A stretch of 34,360 nt of DNA from a bacterium (lineage in GTDB: Bacteria; Calditrichota; Calditrichia; RBG-13-44-9). The position numbers and the translations under genes are program-made. Where the stretch lies: assembly GCA_020350205.1 (NCBI GenBank), contig CP070707.1, forward strand, positions 2,743,317-2,777,676. The letters run 5' to 3'. Positions 26,649 to 34,360 of this stretch are shown here, one piece after another. How positions within the stretch are numbered: position 1 is the first letter of the stretch; each line of letters starts with the position of its first letter. The notes beneath the pieces were generated by a model. That model saw nothing but the letters and a program-made list of their open reading frames with translations. It ran no database searches and was not told the origin of the DNA.

Positions 26649-27611
26649 ATGGAAAATTTAAGATTTAACGAGCTCCAGTTTGAGTTGCGCTGCACCAATT
26701 TTGATAAAAATACTCTTCGTATTGTATCTTTCGAGGGATCGGAACAAATCTCAGGATTATATGAATATCGTTTTCGGCTGTTTTCTGAAAGTCCCTCCTT
26801 GGACACTAAAGAGATTTTAAATTATCCGGCATCTTTTATCATGAATCGAGGAGAGAAAGATCCCCGGAACATTAATGGGATAATTTCAAATTTTAAACAG
26901 TTAGGGCGAACACCGGATTATGTTTCCTATCAGGCTGTTTTAGTTCCCCGTTTGTGGCGTTTACTCCTTACAAAACAGAGTAAAATTTTCCAAAACCTTA
27001 CTATCGAAGACCTCATTACCAAAGTATTAATGGAAGCTGGTTTTAAAAAATCAGATTTTGAGTTTAACCTGGAAAATTCCTATCCAACTCAAGAATTTTT
27101 AGTACAATTTCAGGAAACTGATTTGAATTTCATAAATAGACGGTTGGAACATTTGGGTATTTTTTACTTTTTTGATCAGCGAGGAAAAGATGACGTAGTC
27201 GTTTTTTGCGATTCCAACGAACCTCTTTTACAGATAGAGACAACGGAGGGGATTGATTTTAATCCCAATAAAGATCTGCTTAGTGTACAGGAAACCATCA
27301 GTGAACTCGTCCTAGATGAGAGTGTCGTGACGGGTAAGTTTCAGGTAAGGACTATAATTATGAATTCCCCTCCAAGGAATTGTTACGTGATAGCCAATTG
27401 GATAAGGATGCTCCAGGAACTCAATATAATTATGGAGATCATTTCAAAACAGAAAGTGAGGGTGAATTTTTTGCTAGGATCCGGAATGAAGAGGTCTTGT
27501 GCAAAAGTAATATATTCACGGGTAAAAGTGATTGTCGTCTATTTCGGGCAGGGCATTGGTTCCAACTCGGGAATCACTACCGGGAGGATTGGAACAAAGA
27601 ATATTTGTTAA
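26649..27611 (+). CDS. vgrG: VgrG (TssI) spike protein, 5' part, frameshifted
   Basis: The N-terminal half of VgrG. Residues 1-233 have the gp27-like hub fold: FEGSEQISGLYEYRFRLFSE, a QFQETDLNFINRRLEHLGIF segment and GIFYFFDQRGKDD. Homology stops at FQVR (about 27349). From there this frame gives 87 residues of unrelated sequence to the stop at 27609. The expected continuation, DYNYEFPSKELL, is found at 27350 in the -1 frame, so this ORF and the next are one gene of about 883 residues broken by a frameshift. GAGG at 26638-26641 lies 7 nt before the ATG. VgrG trimers tip the Hcp tube and carry effectors. Confidence 0.9.
   Translation: MENLRFNELQFELRCTNFDKNTLRIVSFEGSEQISGLYEYRFRLFSESPSLDTKEILNYPASFIMNRGEKDPRNINGIISNFKQLGRTPDYVSYQAVLVPRLWRLLLTKQSKIFQNLTIEDLITKVLMEAGFKKSDFEFNLENSYPTQEFLVQFQETDLNFINRRLEHLGIFYFFDQRGKDDVVVFCDSNEPLLQIETTEGIDFNPNKDLLSVQETISELVLDESVVTGKFQVRTIIMNSPPRNCYVIANWIRMLQELNIIMEIISKQKVRVNFLLGSGMKRSCAKVIYSRVKVIVVYFGQGIGSNSGITTGRIGTKNIC
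27346..27353 (+). other. Frameshift site in vgrG
   Basis: The upstream frame reads ...GTA AGG ACT and the homologous downstream frame needs ...GAC TAT from 27350, so one base (probably a G in an AGG/GGGA context) is missing. The downstream frame is closed by a TAA at 27335-27337, which confines the crossover to 27338-27352. No canonical X-XXY-YYZ slippery heptamer is present. Confidence 0.75.
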
Positions 27612-29299
27612 CGAAAATCCATTCAAGGGGTAATCAACGAGGGCTCTTTGGTATACTTCCACCCTCCCAGAAGGTAGAACCCAGTTATGAAAATATATTT
27701 GAGGCTATCCCTTATAGTAAATCTTTTAGACCCTCCCGAGCAGCGCTGCATCCTAAAATTTATGGTGTAATGAATGCTAAAATTGATTCTGATGGGGAAG
27801 GCGATCAGGCTAAAGTGGATGAAAAAGGCCGTTACAAAGTTATCCTGCCATTCGATCTGAGTGGGAATAAAGATGGTACTGCCTCTCATTATATTCGTAT
27901 GATTCAACCTTATGCCGGTGCGGATTATGGAGTGCATTTTCCATTGCATAAAGGGACAGAAGTTTTACTTACTTTCATTGATGGTAATCCGGATCGACCG
28001 GTCATCTCAGGTGCGGTTCCAAATTTCGAAACAGTAAGTCCGGTGACCGATGCAAACCAGCTTAAAAGTGTCATTAGAGACGATTATGGGAATGAGATTG
28101 TACTTGATACGACCAGAGACGATCAGCATATCCGCTTGCATAGCCCTCATCATAATTCAACGGTAGAGATCGGAAGATCCATTGTAACGTCCACCGATGG
28201 GGATTGGTTTTCCTGGGAAGCTGGAAATAGTGTGGAACTTAGCGCAGGCAACAAATTTGAAGGTTTTGCCGGCAATACTGCGGAGGCGAAAATAGGTATG
28301 GCATTGGATGTGCTGCTGGGTTTAGGCTTTCAATTTGAAGGTGCGGGAAAACATTCTTTTCTGCTGGGTTATGATGCGGGATTGCATATTGGTCCTGAAT
28401 TCAAATATCATATCGGCCCCACTATTGAAAAATCAAATAATGATAAAACAAGTATTGCCGCCGGCGATAATATTCTTAGTGCCAAGAAGGTGCTTAGTCT
28501 GGTCGGTGGTGCCAGAAGCGACCCCGGTGATACGTCAATAATCAATCTGAAAGACGACGGGATTGAGTTTACGATCGGCAGTAACAAAAATCCTGATTCA
28601 ACTGCTGCCCAAAAATGGGTGAAGGGTTTATTGGTAGCCACGCCGATTGCAACCACCATTATAGCTTCGGTTTTTGCAGCATTGATGACGCCTGCTCTTG
28701 CAGTGCCGGATGATGAAGAAGCGCTCAGATATGGTTTGGCAGGTACTGCCGGTATAATTGAAAATCTCTTAATTCTTGCCAATGTTATTACAGTTACCCT
28801 TTTGGGCAATCTCGGATTGAAAGATAGTATTAATCCGGTCAGTCACTTTGATGAAGATCGGGATGAAATCAGGACAATTATCAAAATGGAGAAGGGAGGC
28901 GGGATAACTGCAGGTACACTTCCTCAGGGCAGAGGAAACAATTTAAATGAAATGGATAACAAACTTGAGGTGTCAGTTGCCAACGGAGTAACGATTAACT
29001 CAAAAACAAAACAGATCATGTTAGGATCCGGGAATAAAGGAGAAGAGCAGTCAATCATTCAACTTGATAATAATGGAATCTCAATCATCGGCGGCAAAGG
29101 AAAATCGGAAATAGAGCTTGATGGAAATGGTAATGTTAAAATTTTTGCAGAAGGAAATATTGAATTTGCCAAATGTGGGGAGATTAAATTCCATAACTTC
29201 GCGAAGCTTGATAAGGGAGCATTAAATTTTACGGGAACGAAAAAAATAAAGTCATCCTGCTTCGAGGCGGGATTAAAAATCATATTGGCTTCCTTTTGA
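27380..29299 (+). CDS. vgrG: VgrG (TssI) spike protein, 3' part, with inserted hydrophobic segments
   Basis: Homology begins at 27350; 27380 is only the first TTG in this frame, and AAGGA is one base away, so independent initiation is doubtful. It continues the gp27-like hub, then has the gp5-like OB fold (KIYGVMNAKIDSDGEGDQAK, VDEKGRYKVILPFDLSG, the YIRMIQPYAGADYGVHFPLH segment, then GNPDRPVISGAVPN). A needle region rich in Gly/Asn/Asp beta repeats follows. Residues about 414-442 (VKGLLVATPIATTIIASVFA) and 451-479 (GTAGIIENLLILANVITVTL) are long hydrophobic segments inside that region, unusual for a plain needle. After them the beta-repeat pattern resumes to the end. No lysozyme-like or other catalytic domain is recognised. 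Confidence 0.9.
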   Translation: MLRDSQLDKDAPGTQYNYGDHFKTESEGEFFARIRNEEVLCKSNIFTGKSDCRLFRAGHWFQLGNHYREDWNKEYLLTKIHSRGNQRGLFGILPPSQKVEPSYENIFEAIPYSKSFRPSRAALHPKIYGVMNAKIDSDGEGDQAKVDEKGRYKVILPFDLSGNKDGTASHYIRMIQPYAGADYGVHFPLHKGTEVLLTFIDGNPDRPVISGAVPNFETVSPVTDANQLKSVIRDDYGNEIVLDTTRDDQHIRLHSPHHNSTVEIGRSIVTSTDGDWFSWEAGNSVELSAGNKFEGFAGNTAEAKIGMALDVLLGLGFQFEGAGKHSFLLGYDAGLHIGPEFKYHIGPTIEKSNNDKTSIAAGDNILSAKKVLSLVGGARSDPGDTSIINLKDDGIEFTIGSNKNPDSTAAQKWVKGLLVATPIATTIIASVFAALMTPALAVPDDEEALRYGLAGTAGIIENLLILANVITVTLLGNLGLKDSINPVSHFDEDRDEIRTIIKMEKGGGITAGTLPQGRGNNLNEMDNKLEVSVANGVTINSKTKQIMLGSGNKGEEQSIIQLDNNGISIIGGKGKSEIELDGNGNVKIFAEGNIEFAKCGEIKFHNFAKLDKGALNFTGTKKIKSSCFEAGLKIILASF

Positions 29300-29408
29300 T
29301 CCCAACCAATTGTTCCTTCACCATTACCGAAGCCTGTAGTGAATAATAATTAACAATATAAATAGTGTTTTGAATTGCATGCATCAAAATCTGTAAGCGA
29401 ATTATTGT

Positions 29409-29414
29409 AAAGGA
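29409..29414 (+). promoter_or_regulatory. Ribosome binding site supporting a CTG start
   Basis: AAAGGA lies 8 nt before a CTG at 29423, the only nearby candidate start that restores the conserved ELLNKTPF opening of DUF2169 proteins. An in-frame TAA at 29408-29410 limits any longer reading. Confidence 0.55.
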
Positions 29415-29422
29415 ATTCGTCT

Positions 29423-32221
29423 CTGGAACTTCTAAACAAAACTCCATTCCAATTTGCTCCCTTGATAGGTAGACTTAATTTCCCCGGATATTCCCTAACA
29501 TTTATCGTAAAAGGTACATTTGACCTTCGGGAGGGAGAGAAATCCGGACTTTCTGCAGAGCAACAGTATCCAACCGGTGATGAATTTTATCCGGATGATG
29601 AAGAGAGGACAGGAAGTCCCCGCTATGAAATGGATTTTGCTTATTTTAAACCCCGGGCAGACTTGCTTCTGGTTGGAAAATGCCATGCACCCGGTAAAGA
29701 TCCGGTTAAAGCCTGCCGGGTGACTTTCCGGGTAGGTTCCAAATCCCGATCCCTGGGAATCTTCGGTAAGCGAAGTTGGAAACATGATGTAATGGGATTA
29801 GGCACTATTAGTGAACCCCGACCGTTCCGGACCATGGAACTTCGTTATGAAAGAAGTTACGGTGGTAACGGATATAAGAAAAATCCGGTAGGAAAAGGAT
29901 ATGAGAGATCCTTGGATACGGTTGGGATTAAGGGCCGATATCTGCCTAATATTGAAGATCCAGAGAATCTAATTGAATCATCTGGAAGTCATCCGGAACC
30001 CATGGGATTCGGACCATTAAACCGCATGTGGCAATTACGTCACTCCAAAATGGGAACCTATAAAGGAAAATATCAGAAGGAGCGCTGGCCCTGGTTTCCG
30101 GAGGATTTTGATTGGTCTCATTTTAATGCGGCCCCTGCTGAAATGCAACTCGAAGGTTATCTACGGGGAGATGAAGAACTGTATTTTGAAAATATGCATA
30201 AAAAGTATTCAAGATATTCTGCTTATCTGCCGGGATTACGAGTGCGTGGTTTCGTAAATACATTGACTGATGATAAATCCGATAAAAACGGTTTTGTGGA
30301 AGTACCCCTTAATTTGGATACGTTGTGGGTGGATATGGAGGACGAAAAATTGGTGCTGGTCTGGCGTGGTTGGACTGAAGTTCAATCTGAAGAATATGAC
30401 GAGATTCAGCACATTTTTTTAATTTCTGAAATTCTGGAAGAAAAGCGAAAGAATGTAGATGAGTGTCATAAATTCTTTGTTGATGCTTTAGCTGAAGAAG
30501 AGGAGTTTGGACTAGTCCCGGAAAAGCCGGATAAGGAAGATCTGGCCAGAAAAGAAACCATAGTTGAGGATTCTTATCAGACCCAATTAACAATCCCCAA
30601 TCTGCCAGACAATGACCAGACTCGGTCGGAAATACCTGTACTAGAGCATGACGGTGCAACTGGCAGGGAGTCAACTGCTGTTGCTAATGAAGCGGTTGAC
30701 AAAGATGTGCTTCTGAAGCAGATCGAGATTCAGACAGCTCTGATAATGGCACAGCTTGGTCAAAATATGGAAAAGCTCCCTGTGGAAGTCCGAGACAATA
30801 TGAAGAAAAGACAGGAGCGCATTATCAACAAATTGACAGATATTAATCCAGGAAATGCATTGGAAATTGAGCAGCAAGAACAGCACAGGCAATTAAAGGA
30901 AAAATTGACTCAGTTGGGAATTGACCCTGATAAACTTCCTCCTTTGAGTGAGAAAGCTAAGCTCGAGCAAAGTAATTTTTTTCAGGCCATAGGAATTAAG
31001 GAAGAAGATCTTGCAGCTGATGCGGATATTGCTAAAACTTGGCAGGTTATGGCGGCCATGATGCCCGGAATGGGTATAAATCCTGAAAACCTTAAACCTT
31101 TAATTGCAATCGTTAAACCTAAATTAGAGCAGATTAAGAAACAACTCGGGTTTAATACTGATGAGGGGGAAATGACTGCAGAACAGCCTAGGGTTGAAGT
31201 GGAGGACAGGCCCTCTGAGATCAGCCGGGAGGATACGGTTGATATTGGAGAGATAGATAAGCCGACAGAATCTGGTATTGGAGAAGGGGAGTACATATCC
31301 ACATTATCCCGGGAAGCTGTAGAGAAATTGATTGATAGCGGGGAATCATTGGCGGGTAAAGATCTGAGTCGTTTGGATCTTTCAGGATTGAAATTGAGCG
31401 ATGTTGATATGAGTGATGCAATTTTGGCGGGTACAATATTGTCTGGGACTAATCTGGCAGGCACGAATTTAAAGGGTTCAATGCTAAATGGCGCGGATTT
31501 GTCGAATGCCAGTTTGGAAAATTCTGATCTCCAAGATGCAGATCTGAGCAATTGTAATTTAGCTGGGGTGAATCTGACAGGCGCCAAACTGAGTGATGCC
31601 ATATTTGAAAAGGCCGAACTAGGCCATGCCATCCTGGATCAGGTAGTAGCCAAAAACACAATTTTTGCTGAATCTGACTTAAGCGAAGCTAGTCTCAAAA
31701 ATGCTAATCTCAGCAGCAGTGATTTTTCAAATTGTATACTGCATGGAGCCGATTTTCAGGGTGCTATTCTCCATGATGCCTGTGTAGAGGGCGCAAAAGG
31801 CCGGAGAATTAATTTTCAGGAGGCAGACCTGAGCAGACTTCGGGCTTCTGAGAATTGTGATTTCTCTGAAGGAATTTTTATCAAGGTAAATGCACCGGAA
31901 TCCATATGGCATGATGCAGAACTGAATGGTGCTGATTTTTCTTTTGCCCGGATGGAGAGTGCCGATTTTAGTAAAGCCTCGCTTGAAAAAGCCACATTAT
32001 CAGCTGCCAATATCAAATTCGGACGCTTTCGTCAGGCAAAAATGAGAGGAACAAAAATGATCCTTCTCAATCTCTTTGAAGGAAGCCTAGAAAAAGCGGA
32101 TTTGAGCGGTGCAGATCTTAGTGGGGCAAATCTATATGCGGTTGAATTTTTAGGGGCAGTCACTGACAATACGATTTTTACACGAGCGAATTTGAAGATG
32201 ACTAAATTACAAAATAAATAA
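29423..32221 (+). CDS. DUF2169 T6SS accessory protein fused to pentapeptide repeats
   Basis: About 932 aa if started at CTG 29423 (919 aa from TTG 29462). I prefer CTG: it follows AAAGGA at the right distance and adds ELLNKTPFQFAPL, the typical opening of DUF2169. Residues about 1-345 are the DUF2169 domain (YSLTFIVKGTFDLREGEK, YERSYGGNGYKKNPVGKGYE, then RWPWFPEDFDWSHFNAAP). A Glu-rich linker and helical region follow (about 360-630). Residues about 643-925 are pentapeptide repeats of A(D/N)Lxx type (ADLSGADLSGANLYAVEF), forming a right-handed quadrilateral beta-helix. DUF2169 proteins are T6SS accessory factors found next to VgrG and PAAR-like/DUF4150 genes, where they probably help load cargo. 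It follows vgrG by 123 bp. Confidence 0.85.
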   Translation: MELLNKTPFQFAPLIGRLNFPGYSLTFIVKGTFDLREGEKSGLSAEQQYPTGDEFYPDDEERTGSPRYEMDFAYFKPRADLLLVGKCHAPGKDPVKACRVTFRVGSKSRSLGIFGKRSWKHDVMGLGTISEPRPFRTMELRYERSYGGNGYKKNPVGKGYERSLDTVGIKGRYLPNIEDPENLIESSGSHPEPMGFGPLNRMWQLRHSKMGTYKGKYQKERWPWFPEDFDWSHFNAAPAEMQLEGYLRGDEELYFENMHKKYSRYSAYLPGLRVRGFVNTLTDDKSDKNGFVEVPLNLDTLWVDMEDEKLVLVWRGWTEVQSEEYDEIQHIFLISEILEEKRKNVDECHKFFVDALAEEEEFGLVPEKPDKEDLARKETIVEDSYQTQLTIPNLPDNDQTRSEIPVLEHDGATGRESTAVANEAVDKDVLLKQIEIQTALIMAQLGQNMEKLPVEVRDNMKKRQERIINKLTDINPGNALEIEQQEQHRQLKEKLTQLGIDPDKLPPLSEKAKLEQSNFFQAIGIKEEDLAADADIAKTWQVMAAMMPGMGINPENLKPLIAIVKPKLEQIKKQLGFNTDEGEMTAEQPRVEVEDRPSEISREDTVDIGEIDKPTESGIGEGEYISTLSREAVEKLIDSGESLAGKDLSRLDLSGLKLSDVDMSDAILAGTILSGTNLAGTNLKGSMLNGADLSNASLENSDLQDADLSNCNLAGVNLTGAKLSDAIFEKAELGHAILDQVVAKNTIFAESDLSEASLKNANLSSSDFSNCILHGADFQGAILHDACVEGAKGRRINFQEADLSRLRASENCDFSEGIFIKVNAPESIWHDAELNGADFSFARMESADFSKASLEKATLSAANIKFGRFRQAKMRGTKMILLNLFEGSLEKADLSGADLSGANLYAVEFLGAVTDNTIFTRANLKMTKLQNK

Positions 32222-32304
32222 GATTTTTCTTTTAAAAAATAAATAATCATTGGTTTTCCGGGTTTACATCTTCTCCGATATGAAAATACAATAAAGTCTT
32301 CGAG

Positions 32305-34360
32305 ATGGTTGATTTCGAAAATTTTGATTTTACAAAAATTGACATCAAGCAGTTACTGAAAGAGTTAAAAAACTCTGGCAAAGTGCTTGTTAAAGCGGAA
32401 GAAGTCATTGAAAAAGTACAAGCCGGAAAGTCATTGGCGGGCACCAAGCTCTTTAATCTGGATCTATCAGGGGCAGATTTGCATGAAGTAAACCTGCAAG
32501 ATGCCCTGATCTTTCAAACAAACCTATCAGGAGCAAATCTGACCAACGCAAAACTATCCTCCGCTATCTTGAATGAGGTAGATCTAAGCGAAGCTGATCT
32601 TTCCAAGGCTGATGTAACTCGTGCCAGAATTATTAATGCTAACTGTGAGAAAACAGTTTTCGCAGGTGCCAATCTTGAGAGTGTTCAAGTATCAGCTGAA
32701 ATGAAATTACTGAAAAATTTTGAAGATATAATGAAATTTCCCAAGGTTCAGGAATTAATAAAAAGAAAGCCCTCATCAATTGAATTACATTCTCTTGATC
32801 TTACATTGGATGATCTGGGAATTTCTGATAAAGATTTTGAGCAAGGCTTATGTATAATGTCCGGGGCAGATTTTTCTCAAGCCAATCTCACTCAGGCAGA
32901 GTTTAGACGAATAAATTTTGATCACGCCAGTCTGGTCAACTCAACTTTAGTGGGTACCAATTTTAATGACTGTTCTATGGTGAATATTGACTGTAGTAGC
33001 GCAAAAATTCAGGAGGTTAATGCTCAAAATAGTAATCTCAGTGCATCAAAATTTCAGGAAGCCCGGTTGATAAACACTGTTTTTAATGATTCAATACTTT
33101 CAGATTCTGATTTTAAAAAAGCAGAATTAAAGTTTGTCGGTTTCTCTTCCACTGAATTGAAGAATGTCCAAAATTTACCCGCTGATTTGCAGGGATGTAT
33201 TCTGAGTCATTGTATCCTGCAAAAGCATGATTTTTCAAATGCGAATTTAACTGGAACTCAGTTCTATGATTCTGATTGTGCGGGTGCCAGTTTTAGAAAA
33301 GCCGACTTATCAAAATCTTTTTTTCAGAATACAGATTTAAATGAATGCGATTTTACAGCTGCTAAAATGTATGATGCTCAGATCTCAGACTGTAAACTAG
33401 TTAAAAGCTGTTTTGTAAAAACGGATCTGAACCGTGTGAAGATATTGCAATCAAATTTAAATTTTGTTAATCTTTCGGAATCACAGCTTACGAAAAGTGA
33501 ACTTGTTGAGGTAAACTTAACCAAGTCAAACTTGAATAAAAGTTCTTTAGCAGGTGCTGTAATCAAACAGTCGGATCTCTCTGAGTGCGAGCTGGCTGAA
33601 GCTAATGCAGCAGAGGTCCGTATTACAGATTCTACTCTCCCTGGCATAAACTTTAAAAAAACCATTTTAAAGGGTGCTGTTATTTTAAATTCGAATCTGG
33701 AAAGTTCGGACCTTTCAGATTCAAGCCTTCAGCAGGCTGAGTTTTCAAATTCCAATCTAAAAGGTGCCATCCTACAAAAAGTAAAATTTGCCGATAATAT
33801 TTTCCGTAATTGTCTTATGGAGGGAGTTGATCTCAGTAGCAGTAATCTGCAGGAAGCTGATTTTAACAGTGCACAGCTCTCCGGTGCAAATTTATCCCAT
33901 TGTGATCTGACCAATGCTGATTTCTCCGAATCTGTCTTAAAAAAAGTCAATTTCAGCGGCGCTGTTTTAAAGGATACTGTTATGACGTCTGCGGATCTAT
34001 CCGGTGCAAACTGCTCTGAGGTAATCTTTGATTATTGTGAACTGGCGAATACAAATCTGGAAAATATAGATCTAAGAAAAGCAAACCTGTCCCAAACAGA
34101 TCTTTCAAGTGCAGACTTCTCAAAAGCTCAAATTGAGCAGACTAATTTTATTCTCTGTAATTTGAAAAAGGCGAATCTGGAGGGTAAAAATCTTTTACAC
34201 TGTAATTTTACCGATTCTGATCTGGAGGAAGCTAATTTGAAAGGTGCTAACCTGGATGAAGCAATTTTTACCCAGGTCAATTTTTCGAAGGCTGATTTGA
34301 CTGGGTGTTCTATGATAAATACTCTTGGGGATACTGCCATTTTTAATGAGGCAATTTTGG
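32305..34360 (+). CDS. Very long pentapeptide-repeat protein, partial (runs off the window)
   Basis: The frame opens with ATG at 32305 and stays open to the last base, giving at least 685 residues. After a helical N-terminus of about 45 residues (IDIKQLLKELKNSGKVLVKA) it has SLAGTKLFNLDLSGADL and then pentapeptide repeats almost without break, i.e. roughly 30 beta-helix coils of 20 residues. A non-repeat insertion lies at about residues 130-180 (LLKNFEDIMKFPKVQELIKR). The opening of its repeat block resembles that of the preceding DUF2169 fusion (SLAGKDLSRLDLSGLKL), so the two are paralogous in that part. No DUF2169 domain is present. The ribosome binding site is weak. The role is unknown; a T6SS cargo scaffold or effector-associated protein is inferred from position. 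Confidence 0.85.
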   Translation, partial: MVDFENFDFTKIDIKQLLKELKNSGKVLVKAEEVIEKVQAGKSLAGTKLFNLDLSGADLHEVNLQDALIFQTNLSGANLTNAKLSSAILNEVDLSEADLSKADVTRARIINANCEKTVFAGANLESVQVSAEMKLLKNFEDIMKFPKVQELIKRKPSSIELHSLDLTLDDLGISDKDFEQGLCIMSGADFSQANLTQAEFRRINFDHASLVNSTLVGTNFNDCSMVNIDCSSAKIQEVNAQNSNLSASKFQEARLINTVFNDSILSDSDFKKAELKFVGFSSTELKNVQNLPADLQGCILSHCILQKHDFSNANLTGTQFYDSDCAGASFRKADLSKSFFQNTDLNECDFTAAKMYDAQISDCKLVKSCFVKTDLNRVKILQSNLNFVNLSESQLTKSELVEVNLTKSNLNKSSLAGAVIKQSDLSECELAEANAAEVRITDSTLPGINFKKTILKGAVILNSNLESSDLSDSSLQQAEFSNSNLKGAILQKVKFADNIFRNCLMEGVDLSSSNLQEADFNSAQLSGANLSHCDLTNADFSESVLKKVNFSGAVLKDTVMTSADLSGANCSEVIFDYCELANTNLENIDLRKANLSQTDLSSADFSKAQIEQTNFILCNLKKANLEGKNLLHCNFTDSDLEEANLKGANLDEAIFTQVNFSKADLTGCSMINTLGDTAIFNEAIL

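Noticed and set aside
27350..27611. The tail of the first vgrG ORF as a genuine C-terminal domain
   Set aside because: The sequence is out of the homologous frame, while the alternative frame over the same bases encodes conserved VgrG sequence.
30982..31632. Minus-strand ORF of 216 codons over the pentapeptide-repeat coding region
   Set aside because: Repetitive GCN/GAT/CTG codons leave the antisense frame open; the composition (Ser/Ala/Pro/Phe repeats) is the expected shadow of pentapeptide repeats. The same holds for the other antisense ORFs up to 34340.
32225..32245. A/T-only inverted repeat after the DUF2169 gene as a terminator
   Set aside because: It has no GC pairs and no clear T-run in the right place; such matches are expected by chance in this AT-rich spacer.

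Overview
The window is AT-rich (about 40% GC by eye). Most of it is one large, co-directional type VI secretion system (T6SS) locus on the + strand, preceded by unrelated housekeeping or metabolic genes. A protein with TPRs and a GWxTD-type domain, a secreted conserved-hypothetical protein and an MttB-type/corrinoid methyltransferase pair suggest an anaerobic or facultative bacterium of the FCB (Calditrichota/KSB1/Ignavibacteria-like) neighbourhood. This taxonomic guess is inference from gene content only; there is no rRNA or other marker in the window.

Layout. 1-1260: 3' end of an MttB-superfamily methyltransferase gene and, about 400 bp on, its likely corrinoid partner. 228-624 and 1261-2221: noncoding DNA with at least two, probably three, palindromic repeat elements of one family. 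2222-4486 (+) and 4505-5314 (-): a convergent pair, a TPR/GWxTD-type exported protein and a secreted protein with a BamE-like C-terminus. 5315-6443: a 1.1-kb AT-rich gap with a promoter-like sequence. 6444-34360: the T6SS locus, in the order tagH(FHA)-tssJ-tssK-tssL-tssM-tagF-tssA-tssB-tssC-hcp-tssE-tssF-tssG-tssH(clpV)-vgrG-DUF2169/pentapeptide-pentapeptide (running off the end).

How it works together. TssJ, TssL and TssM form the trans-envelope complex. TssK, TssE, TssF and TssG (with VgrG) form the baseplate. TssA organises tail polymerisation. TssB/TssC build the contractile sheath around the Hcp tube, and ClpV recycles it. TagH (FHA) and TagF are the post-translational regulators. The last three genes (VgrG, DUF2169 fused to pentapeptide repeats, and a very long pentapeptide protein) are the cargo/adaptor end, where effectors would be expected. 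All 13 core tss genes are present. No PAAR gene, no PpkA/PppA kinase-phosphatase pair and no recognisable toxin lie inside the window.

Most notable points: vgrG is broken by an apparent one-base loss near 27350; its C-terminal region carries two long hydrophobic segments; the DUF2169 gene appears to start at a CTG; TssA contains two tandem ImpA_N-type domains; and the locus ends in a DUF2169-pentapeptide fusion next to a pentapeptide-repeat protein of at least 685 residues.
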